In this document: positions 47,852 through 55,394 of the stretch, in pieces
How the letters are laid out: each line of letters begins with the position of its first letter
How positions within the stretch are numbered: position 1 is the stretch's first letter
Source of the DNA: an uncultured Tateyamaria sp.
GTDB lineage: Bacteria > Pseudomonadota > Alphaproteobacteria > Rhodobacterales > Rhodobacteraceae
Length of the DNA: 64,000 nt
Direction of reading: 5' to 3'
Assembly: GCF_947494755.1 (NCBI RefSeq)
Contig: NZ_CANLVZ010000002.1
Coordinates: 1-64,000, forward strand
Position numbers and translations under genes: made by a program
The notes under the pieces: generated by a model
Database searches by the model: none
Seen by the model: the letters and a program-made list of their open reading frames with translations, nothing else
What the model was told of the DNA's origin: nothing

Positions 47852-49609
47852 TCAGTTGTCCTTTGCGAGGATTGAGGAAAAGACGCGGGTGAGTTCGGCC
47901 ACGGGATCATCCGCCATCGCCTCACTGCGCCATGCAACGTGGTGGTCCGGGCGCACAAGGACGCAACCCGCCTCGCCCACCTCGCGCGCGCGGGCCCAAT
48001 CGCCAGCATGATCAACGAGCGGCTGGCGTGGCCCGATCACATGCGCCGACAGGGTAAGCCCCATTTCGGCTGCCACCTTGGTGGCCGCATCGGCCCAGGC
48101 CTGCCCGTTCAGACCGGTCAGAAGGGCAAAGCCCCCCTTGGTCAGATCCAGCGTCGAGTGCTTTTTGCCCGCCGCGTCAAACAGCCAGACATGGGGCAGG
48201 CGCGCACCCGGCCATGTGGTCGGCTGATAATGCAATTCGTGATCGAGATCGAAGGCCGGTTCCATCTGTCCATCCGTCACCACCGCTCCCGATTGATAGC
48301 GCTGGTTCATCTCGACCCCATGCGCGTCAAATTCGTATTTTTTGAACGCAATCGCTTCACGCAAGGCGGTGCGCTGTGCCTCGGCCTCTGCTGTGCTGTC
48401 GCAGCGCTTGTCCATATTCGCCTGCATGACATCCGGGTCCGTATGCCCGATCAGACCCAGTGCTTCAAAAATCGGACCAAACTCCCCGATGGACTGGTTC
48501 GCGCGGGTCACGATCTGTTTGGCAACCGGTGCGCGTTCGGCGTTGTAGCTCTCAAGCAGCCCCTCGCCCGCCTGCCCTTTCAGCACGGCCGCCAATTTCC
48601 AGGACAGGTTAAAGGCGTCCTGAATGGAAGTGTTGGACCCCAGCCCGTTCGAGGGCGGGTGGCGGTGCGCCGCATCCCCCATAATGAACACGCGATCCTT
48701 GGACAGCTGCGTCGCATAGGCGTCGTTCACCGTCCAATAACTGATCGCCTGCATGTCGATCTCAAGCTCGGGATCGCCCACAAGATCGCGGATGATCTTC
48801 TTGGCCTCGTCATCGTTCAACTCGGGGCGTTCACCGTCAATGTCATAGCCCCAGATCGCCATCCATTCGTTCCACGGGCGGATCATGCGGATCACGCCCA
48901 TGCCGATGCCGCCCACGTTCGATCCGGGCTGCATCACCCAGTAAAGAACCGACGGGCGGTGCGCGACATGTTGGCTGAGGTCCGCCTTGAACAGCAGGTT
49001 GATGGAGCCTGCGACACCCATCTTGCCCTCAATCGGCAGGCCAGTGTTTTCGGTGACAGCCGAGTTGCCGCCATCCGCCCCGATCAAGTATTTCGAACGC
49101 ACGGTAAAGGTCTGGTTGGTGAGCCGGTCCAGGATCGTTGTGGTCACACCATCCGCATCGGCCACGTGGCTTTTGTACTCACAGGACATGCGGGCCTGAG
49201 TGCCGCGCGCGCAGGCGGTTTTGAACAGCAGCGGCTCCATATATGTCTGGGGCAGATCGTTCATCTTGCTTGGCGAACTCAACGCGTGCTCCGCCCGGCT
49301 GAGCGGATGCGTGCCCCATGTCTGGATACGCCCCAACTCTTCGCCCGTCAGGCTTTCGCAGAACACGTTCGAGCCCATGAGATCCTGTTCTGTGGCGTGC
49401 ATGTATGCTTCGCCTTCGACCTCTTCGCCCAAGTCCCGCAGCACCTCCATCGTGCGTTGGTTGGTGATATGCGCGCGGGGGCTGTTGGCCAGCCAGCGAT
49501 AGCGGTTCACGGCCATGTTCTCGATCCCGTAGGTCGACAGCAGGGCCGCAGCCGCCGATCCCGCCGGGCCGGTACCGATGATCAGAACGTCGGTGGTGAT
49601 ATCTGCCAT
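47852..49609 (-). CDS. FAD-dependent aromatic monooxygenase (phenol hydroxylase/TfdB type)
   Basis: The product has 585 residues. FAD-binding GTGPAGSAAAALL is at the N-terminus; the DG motif is YLIGADGGNSAV (near residue 172); the GD motif is VFIMGDAAHRHPPSNGLGSN (near 310). A C-terminal thioredoxin-like domain follows, as in phenol 2-monooxygenases. In this context it probably hydroxylates resorcinol or a related dihydroxybenzene to hydroxyquinol. The operon order is maleylacetate reductase, this gene, dioxygenase. The substrate is inference from the neighbours. Confidence 0.9.
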   Translation of the reverse strand: MADITTDVLIIGTGPAGSAAAALLSTYGIENMAVNRYRWLANSPRAHITNQRTMEVLRDLGEEVEGEAYMHATEQDLMGSNVFCESLTGEELGRIQTWGTHPLSRAEHALSSPSKMNDLPQTYMEPLLFKTACARGTQARMSCEYKSHVADADGVTTTILDRLTNQTFTVRSKYLIGADGGNSAVTENTGLPIEGKMGVAGSINLLFKADLSQHVAHRPSVLYWVMQPGSNVGGIGMGVIRMIRPWNEWMAIWGYDIDGERPELNDDEAKKIIRDLVGDPELEIDMQAISYWTVNDAYATQLSKDRVFIMGDAAHRHPPSNGLGSNTSIQDAFNLSWKLAAVLKGQAGEGLLESYNAERAPVAKQIVTRANQSIGEFGPIFEALGLIGHTDPDVMQANMDKRCDSTAEAEAQRTALREAIAFKKYEFDAHGVEMNQRYQSGAVVTDGQMEPAFDLDHELHYQPTTWPGARLPHVWLFDAAGKKHSTLDLTKGGFALLTGLNGQAWADAATKVAAEMGLTLSAHVIGPRQPLVDHAGDWARAREVGEAGCVLVRPDHHVAWRSEAMADDPVAELTRVFSSILAKDN

Positions 49610-49636
49610 TTTTTGGGTCCTCCTCCAAGGATCGGG

Positions 49637-50701
49637 TCAAGGGTGCGGGCGCGCGCCCTCCCAGGCGGCCTGCAACAGGGTGCGGATGCCGTCCCGTGTG
49701 ATCGGGGCGGGATTGGGATAGGGTTTGCGGGTCGCCAGATCTGCGGCCTGGTCCAATTGCGCCTCGGTCACGCCAAGGTCGCGCAAGGCGGACGGGGCAT
49801 TCAGGCGCGCGGCATAGTCATAAAGCGTGGCACCCGCTGAGACGCCGCGAAAGATCTCGCAGATCGGGGCCAGCAGGTCGGGTACGACCAGCGCGTTGTA
49901 GGCAATTGCGTGGGGCAGGATAATCGCGTGCGTTTCTGCATGTGGCAGGCCTAGCGATCCGCCAAGCGTGTGGCACAGCTTGTGATGCAGTGACATGCCC
50001 ACGAGGCCCAAAACCGCACCACAGGCATAGGCCCCGCGCAACGTATCTTCGCGCGCGGCAAGGTCGTGCGGCGCAGCCACCACCGCCTCAAGGCTGCGGG
50101 CAAAGGCGCGCAGGCCGTCGAGCGCCAGTTCATCTGATGCAGCGGTGCGGTTGGGCGCATAAAGCGCCTCAGCCGCGTGCGCGATGGCGTTCAGCGCCGA
50201 CGTCACCGTCATCCCGACCGGCAGCGACGTGACGAGTTCGGGGTCGTACAGTATTACCTCGGGCTGTACTCGTGGATCGCTGAGCGTGGTTTTTACGCCG
50301 TCCTCGGTTTGACCCAGGATTGGGGTCGCCTCGGACCCAGCATAAGTTGTCGGGATCACGATCTGGGGCACGTCGGTGCGATAGGCGATGGCCTTGCCAA
50401 GGCCCGTGGTCGAGCCACCGCCAATGGCGATGACGCAATCGGCGTCCACGCTGCGCAGATGTTCAACGGCCCGCGCGCTGACTTCGACAGGCGTGTGCAT
50501 GACCGCCCCCGAAAACACGCCAGCGGCCCACTCGCCGATGGTTTCGGCAAGCGCCAGTGCGCTTTTCGATTGTGGCGGTGTGGACAGGATCAGGGCACGC
50601 GCACAGCCCAGGCGGCGCATCTCCTCGCGCGCTTGGTGGCGCAAACCAGCGCCGAAACGGACATGGACGTCAGGTGGGGCGAAAGAGGTGTCGGCCATCA
50701 T
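49637..50701 (-). CDS. Maleylacetate reductase
   Basis: The product has 354 residues. It belongs to the iron-containing alcohol dehydrogenase superfamily, with GGGSTTGLGKAIA (NAD(P)H loop near residue 95), PTTYAGSEATPILGQTE, and the metal histidines in HHKLCHTLGGSLGLPHAETHA. It reduces maleylacetate to 3-oxoadipate, which feeds the TCA cycle. It is the first gene of the aromatic operon. Two ATGs at 50701 and 50698 are possible. Confidence 0.92.
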   Translation of the reverse strand: MMADTSFAPPDVHVRFGAGLRHQAREEMRRLGCARALILSTPPQSKSALALAETIGEWAAGVFSGAVMHTPVEVSARAVEHLRSVDADCVIAIGGGSTTGLGKAIAYRTDVPQIVIPTTYAGSEATPILGQTEDGVKTTLSDPRVQPEVILYDPELVTSLPVGMTVTSALNAIAHAAEALYAPNRTAASDELALDGLRAFARSLEAVVAAPHDLAAREDTLRGAYACGAVLGLVGMSLHHKLCHTLGGSLGLPHAETHAIILPHAIAYNALVVPDLLAPICEIFRGVSAGATLYDYAARLNAPSALRDLGVTEAQLDQAADLATRKPYPNPAPITRDGIRTLLQAAWEGARPHP

Positions 50702-50756
50702 GGCCTCACGCTAACTCACAAGAAATCGCAAGTTGATAAGATGTTCGACGCTCAAT

Positions 50757-50771
50757 ATAACTCAAGGTTAT
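50757..50771. promoter_or_regulatory. Palindrome overlapping the LysR gene start
   Basis: ATAAC-TCAAG-GTTAT is a perfect 5-base-arm inverted repeat with a 5-base centre. Its right end includes the first bases of the LysR start codon. The length and T-N11-A form suit a LysR-type binding box controlling the divergent genes. Confidence 0.5.
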
Positions 50772-51720
50772 GCAAATTGATCCCAATCACCTGATTATCC
50801 TCGCCGCTGTCGTGGACGAAGGCGGGCTGACCCAAGGGGCGGCGGCTTTGGGCCGATCACAACCCTCGCTCAGCCGATCCTTGTCGGCCCTCGAGGCGCG
50901 GCTTGGCCTGCCGCTGTTCGAAAAAGGCCGCCGCCCCCTGATCGCGACCGAGCTTGGGGCCGCACTGGCCGCGCAGGGCCGCATGATCCGCGCAGCGGCG
51001 GCGGAGGCGAGTATGCAGGCGGGCCTTTATGCAGGCGGCAAGACCGGCGCGGTGCGCGTGGCGGGCACACCGGTGTTCATGGATGCGGTGATCGCCTCGA
51101 TGATCGCCGGGTTCCAGCAGGCCAATCCGAATGTGCGGATCGATCAGTCCTATGGTTATGCCGATACGCTGATCCGGGATCTGCAGTCGGGCGCGCTGGA
51201 TGTGGCGCTCTGCCCGTTGCCGCCCGATGCGGTGCCCGAGGGGCTCGCCTTTGACGAGATCCTGCAGGGGCGTAACGTCATCGCCTGCAGGATCGGGCAT
51301 CCGCTGGCGCGCAAGAAAACCCTGCGACTGAGCGATATCGCCCCCTACCCCTGGATCGCACCGCCCACGGCCAGCCCGCTCTATCAGGACCTCAAGGCGA
51401 TCCTTGCCGAAATCGAAGTCGACGATTTCCGGGTCAGCTTTTCCGGTGGATCAATCAGCGCGGTGCGCACGGTGCTGGAAGGGTCCGACAGCCTGACGAT
51501 CCTGCCCTATTCGGTGCTGTTCATGATGCGCCACCACAAGTCCCTGACCGCGCTTGATATCCGCATCCGGCACGCGCCCCGGCATCTGGGCATCCTCAGC
51601 GCAAAATCCAGCAGCGACCGCCCCGTGGTACGGCGGTTTCAGCGGCATCTGGCACATGAATTCAAATCTCTGGCGCGCACGATCACGCATCAACAGCAAG
51701 CCTCGGTCTGGGGGGTCTAG
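50770..51720 (+). CDS. LysR-family transcriptional regulator
   Basis: The product has 316 residues. The N-terminal winged helix-turn-helix (about residues 4-62) includes GALGRSQPSLSRSLSALEARLG-like helices; an effector-binding domain of two alpha/beta lobes follows (VRVAGTPVFMDAVIASMI onward). It is divergent from the hydroxyquinol operon, 68 bases away, and is probably its activator responding to a pathway aromatic. Its end overlaps the DUF3307 gene by four bases, convergently. Confidence 0.94.
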   Translation: MQIDPNHLIILAAVVDEGGLTQGAAALGRSQPSLSRSLSALEARLGLPLFEKGRRPLIATELGAALAAQGRMIRAAAAEASMQAGLYAGGKTGAVRVAGTPVFMDAVIASMIAGFQQANPNVRIDQSYGYADTLIRDLQSGALDVALCPLPPDAVPEGLAFDEILQGRNVIACRIGHPLARKKTLRLSDIAPYPWIAPPTASPLYQDLKAILAEIEVDDFRVSFSGGSISAVRTVLEGSDSLTILPYSVLFMMRHHKSLTALDIRIRHAPRHLGILSAKSSSDRPVVRRFQRHLAHEFKSLARTITHQQQASVWGV

Positions 51721-52097
51721 GGCAGCACCGCCCAGACCATCACCAGATAGGTCCACTGGTGCAGCGCCTGATCCACCCCGAAAGCGCGCCAGTATCCGGC
51801 CTGTGCGGGGCCGTGACCGGTGTGATCTGACCACCGGCCCTTGGCCCAATCGATGTGGAAATGCACAACCCATTCGATCAGCGCGACCGTCAGAGCCAAG
51901 GCCACCGGCACCCCAAGCAGGACCATCGCGATCAAAGACCCGACCGCATGCAGCCCCGCATGCTGCAACCGCCCTACATGGACATACCGGCTGCGGTCGC
52001 GCAGCATCCGTGGGGTCTGGAGGTAAAAATCCGCAAACAAATGCTTGGTCTGCAGCAAAAACAGCAGCGCCAGCGCAAAAAGGATAGGATCGGCCAA
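51717..52097 (-). CDS. DUF3307 membrane protein
   Basis: The product has 126 residues. It has about three hydrophobic segments and the DUF3307 signature: LLFLLQTKHLFADFYLQTP at the N-terminus, then HAGLHAVGSLIA, HFHIDWAKGRWSD, and FGVDQALHQWTYL. The repeated His/Asp residues in or next to membrane helices suggest metal binding; the function is unknown. It probably has its own transcript. Confidence 0.85.
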   Translation of the reverse strand: MADPILFALALLFLLQTKHLFADFYLQTPRMLRDRSRYVHVGRLQHAGLHAVGSLIAMVLLGVPVALALTVALIEWVVHFHIDWAKGRWSDHTGHGPAQAGYWRAFGVDQALHQWTYLVMVWAVLP

Positions 52098-52148
52098 GGC
52101 GGGTCCTTTGGTTAACGTTTCACCCCATCCTAGGGGTGCAAATCAAAT

Positions 52149-52164
52149 GCTGCAATGTTGCAGC
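52149..52164. promoter_or_regulatory. Sixteen-base palindrome upstream of the ABC-like gene
   Basis: GCTGCAA-TG-TTGCAGC is a perfect inverted repeat in the 230-base gap between DUF3307 and the ABC-like protein. It could be a repressor site for either divergent gene. No T-run follows, so it is not a terminator. Confidence 0.4.
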
Positions 52165-52328
52165 CACCCCGATACGCTTTAAGCCAACCCCGCAAGGCAT
52201 TGATTTGTGGTCAAACCCCTTGATAGGTTGAGGCCAAAGGGCACCCCGCCTGTGCAGACGTCTGGACCAGTCTTATCGAACGCTCCCTCTTTGCCTTCAT
52301 CTGGAAGTATTCGAAGCGCGACCAGCTT

Positions 52329-55274
52329 GTGCTTCTGGTGGTCACGCTGTCGCTGTTTCCGCTGCTCTATCTGACACTTGAGCTGCCCAAGCGGATTATC
52401 AACGACGCCATCGGATCGGGCACATCAACGATTGATTTTCTGGGGCGCGAAGTCACCCAGATCACCTATCTGCTCCTGCTTTGCGGCGGGTTCCTGTTGG
52501 CCGTGCTGTGCCACGGGCTGTTGAAAATGCGCATCAACACGATGAAGGGCGTGCTGGCGGAACGCCTGTTGCGCCGCTTTCGCTATACCCTGATTGCGCG
52601 CATCCTGCGCTTTCCCCAACCCTATTTCGAACGCACCAGCCAAGGCGAGCTGGTCAGCATGGTCACCGCTGAAAGCGAACCCATGGGCGGGTTGATGGGG
52701 GATGCGGTCGCCCAACCTGTGCTGCAAGCCGGCCAGATGCTGACGATCCTTGGCTTCCTGTTTTTCCAGTCGATCGCGTTTGGTCTGGCGGCGGTTGCGC
52801 TGATCCCGTTGCAGGCCTGGCTGATCCCCAAACTGCAACGCCAGATCAATCTGCTGAACAAGAAGCGGGTCATACAGGTCCGCGCCTTGGCGGCCGAGAT
52901 TGGCGAGGGCGCGGCGGGTGCGGGCACGCTGCGGGTCAACGGCGGCTGGCGCTACCGCATGGCGATGATCGGAGACCGGTTGGGTCAGCTTTTCGCGATC
53001 CGTTTCCAAATCTACCAAAAGAAATTCTTCATGAAGTTCATTAACAACTTCATCACCCAGCTTACCCCGTTTTTCTTCTTTTCCATCGGCGGCTACCTCG
53101 TCATTCAGGGCGAGGTTACGATTGGTGCGCTCGTCGCCGCACTGGCCGCCTACAAGGACCTCTCAAGCCCGTGGAAAGAGCTGCTGGCCTATTACAATCA
53201 AAGCGCCGACATGTCGTTGCGGTGGGACACCATCACTGAACGGTTTGCGCCCGAGGGCATGATCGACGAGGATCTGTTTTACGCCCCTGCAGGCGAGGCC
53301 CCGCGCCTGACCGGCGAGATCGAGCTTGATCAGGTCACGGTGCGCGACGGCGACGGCAATGCGGTGCTCGAGGATATCTCGTTCACCTTACCTGCCGGAT
53401 CAGTTGTGGGCATCACCGCCCCCAATGATGAAGACCGCCGGGCACTGGCCGAGGTGCTGACCCGCGAAACCTTGCCCACCAGCGGCGCGGTCACTTTGTC
53501 GGGCTTCAGCATCAAGGACCTGCATCAGGCCACCATCGCCACCCGGATCGGCCACGCCAATTCGCGCCCTGTCATGTTCAAGGGCAGCTACGGACAGAAC
53601 GTGTTGATGCCCCTGCGCATGGCCCCCATCGCACCGGGCGAGGAAAACGACTTTTTCCACGAAGCGGTGCGGGCGGGAAACAGTCACGACATGCTCAAGG
53701 CGCATTGGCTGAACCCCGGCTTGGCGGGGGTGTCGGACCGCGACGCGCTGCGGGCGTGGTGGTACACGCTGATCGAGGGAACGGGCAGCGGCGAGGCGCT
53801 GACCCGGCGCACGATGGATCAGCATTATGACGTAGAAAAGCACCCCAAATTGACCGAGGCCCTGATCGCCCTGCGCCCCAAGATCGCACAGGCAGTCCAA
53901 GAGGCGGGCCTGTCGCGTTATGTCTACCGCTTTGATCCCGAAGGATATAACCCCGCCCTTCCCGTTGCCGAGAACCTTCTGTTTGCGACCCCGCGCGAGC
54001 GGATCACGCCCGAGATCATTGCCTCCAAACTCGAATTCCTGCGGGTGCTGCACGATCTGAAACTGGCTGGCGATCTGGAAACGCTGGCGCGCAACATCAT
54101 CGAGATGCTGCGCCAGATCTTTGGGGCTACTGGCACTGACCACCCGCTATTCCGGAAGGTCGGGCTTGAGGTGGACGTTTACGAGGCCGCGCTTGATCTG
54201 GTCACGCGCAAACCGGCGGGGTCCGAGATTACCGACGATGACCTTGCCCTGTTGTTAAGCGTTCCCTCAGTGGTGACCGCCGAACAGGTCGGCCCATCCT
54301 TTCCGGACGAGGTGCGCGCGCGCGTTCTCGATATGCGCCGCCAGCATGCCGCCACCCTGGGTGAGCAGATGTCGGACCTGTTCTCACCCATCCGACCGGA
54401 CGCGTATGTCTTTGGGCTGACCGTCCTTGAAAACGCCCTTTATGGCAAAGTGTCGGACGGCGCAGGCACACGCGGCGAAGAACTGCGGCGCATCGTGGGG
54501 CATGTGCTGGCCGAAGAGGGGATCAGCCCGCAAGTGCTTGCACTCGTTTTTGACGTGCCCATCGCGCTTGGCGGGGCCAACCTGCCTGCACTCTTTGCCG
54601 AACCGCTTTCGATCAGCAGGGCCACGATCAAACGGCCTGATATCCTGATCTTGGACAAGGTCATGGCAAGCTATGACCCCGATATCCAGACCGCCTTGTT
54701 CAAATCCCTGCGCGCCTTGCTGCCCGAGGCGACGCTGATTTTCCTCAACGACGGATTCGAGGACGAAGATGCCTTTGATCTGCATTTCGAGGTGCAACAG
54801 GGCCGTCTTGTCGGGGCCGAAGGGGCGCGGGCCGAAGCCGACAGCGACGTGGGTGCGGATCTCGCGCGCAAGGTCGAGGCGCTCAGCCGGACGCCGCTGT
54901 TTTCCGGGCTCAAGCGCAAGCAGATGCGGCTGCTGGCCTTTGGTGCGCGCTGGTACAAGGCTGCCCCCGGCGAATACGTATTTCACAAAAATGACGACTC
55001 GACCGACGGGGCCTACATGATCATCGACGGCGAGGCGGACCTGCTGCTGCCGGTGGACGGGGCCGAGGACACCTTGATTGCGACAGTGGGCACGGGGGCG
55101 CTGGTGGGTGAATTGGGCCTCATCCGAAGCGAGCCACGCGCGCTTGATATGCGCGCCAAATCCGAGTTGTCCTGCCTGCGCATCGGCGAAGAAGAATTCA
55201 TGGCCGTCGTCGAAAATGACGCCGCAACGGCCTTCCGGTTGCTGCAAGTGGTCGCCGGTTACGTGAAAACCTGA
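52329..55274 (+). CDS. ABC-like membrane protein with degenerate ATPase and C-terminal cNMP domain
   Basis: At least 981 residues. An ABC exporter-type transmembrane domain spans residues 1-300. The nucleotide domain (from about 335) has lost its motifs: Walker A reads GITAPNDEDRRA with no Gly-Lys-Ser, the signature reads LSISRA, and Walker B is LILDK, with lysine for the catalytic glutamate. About 400 residues, rather than the usual 100, separate Walker A from the signature. A cyclic-nucleotide-binding domain ends the protein (TPLFSGLKRKQM from about 855; GALVGELGLIRSEPRALDM). The reading frame stays open to 52227, and the upstream SLFAFIWKYSKRDQLV looks like a real continuation, but no ATG, GTG or TTG serves it; GTG 52329 is the first ordinary start. 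Confidence 0.85.
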   Translation: MLLVVTLSLFPLLYLTLELPKRIINDAIGSGTSTIDFLGREVTQITYLLLLCGGFLLAVLCHGLLKMRINTMKGVLAERLLRRFRYTLIARILRFPQPYFERTSQGELVSMVTAESEPMGGLMGDAVAQPVLQAGQMLTILGFLFFQSIAFGLAAVALIPLQAWLIPKLQRQINLLNKKRVIQVRALAAEIGEGAAGAGTLRVNGGWRYRMAMIGDRLGQLFAIRFQIYQKKFFMKFINNFITQLTPFFFFSIGGYLVIQGEVTIGALVAALAAYKDLSSPWKELLAYYNQSADMSLRWDTITERFAPEGMIDEDLFYAPAGEAPRLTGEIELDQVTVRDGDGNAVLEDISFTLPAGSVVGITAPNDEDRRALAEVLTRETLPTSGAVTLSGFSIKDLHQATIATRIGHANSRPVMFKGSYGQNVLMPLRMAPIAPGEENDFFHEAVRAGNSHDMLKAHWLNPGLAGVSDRDALRAWWYTLIEGTGSGEALTRRTMDQHYDVEKHPKLTEALIALRPKIAQAVQEAGLSRYVYRFDPEGYNPALPVAENLLFATPRERITPEIIASKLEFLRVLHDLKLAGDLETLARNIIEMLRQIFGATGTDHPLFRKVGLEVDVYEAALDLVTRKPAGSEITDDDLALLLSVPSVVTAEQVGPSFPDEVRARVLDMRRQHAATLGEQMSDLFSPIRPDAYVFGLTVLENALYGKVSDGAGTRGEELRRIVGHVLAEEGISPQVLALVFDVPIALGGANLPALFAEPLSISRATIKRPDILILDKVMASYDPDIQTALFKSLRALLPEATLIFLNDGFEDEDAFDLHFEVQQGRLVGAEGARAEADSDVGADLARKVEALSRTPLFSGLKRKQMRLLAFGARWYKAAPGEYVFHKNDDSTDGAYMIIDGEADLLLPVDGAEDTLIATVGTGALVGELGLIRSEPRALDMRAKSELSCLRIGEEEFMAVVENDAATAFRLLQVVAGYVKT

Positions 55275-55363
55275 CCAAAATCCGCCGAACTCCATCAGTT
55301 TGTCCACAAGATGTGCTTATGCACTGGAACCTGACCACAGCTTTTGGCATTCCTTTGAGGGAC

Positions 55364-55380
55364 CCGTGCGCTGCGCACGG
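55364..55380 (+). promoter_or_regulatory. Perfect palindrome just upstream of tamA
   Basis: CCGTGCGC-T-GCGCACGG has eight-base arms around a single base, ending 14 bases before the tamA ATG and next to its ribosome binding site. As RNA it would form a very stable hairpin beside the initiation region; as DNA it could be an operator or a repeat element. Confidence 0.5.
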
Positions 55381-55394
55381 CGGAGTTGTGCCAG

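Noticed and set aside
47939-49840. 633-codon plus-strand frame over the aromatic monooxygenase
   Set aside because: The minus strand encodes all three flavoprotein motifs; the plus frame spans into the next gene and has no family resemblance.
52149-52164. PhaR-type operator
   Set aside because: PhaR sites have CTGC and GCAG separated by about three bases; here six bases separate them.
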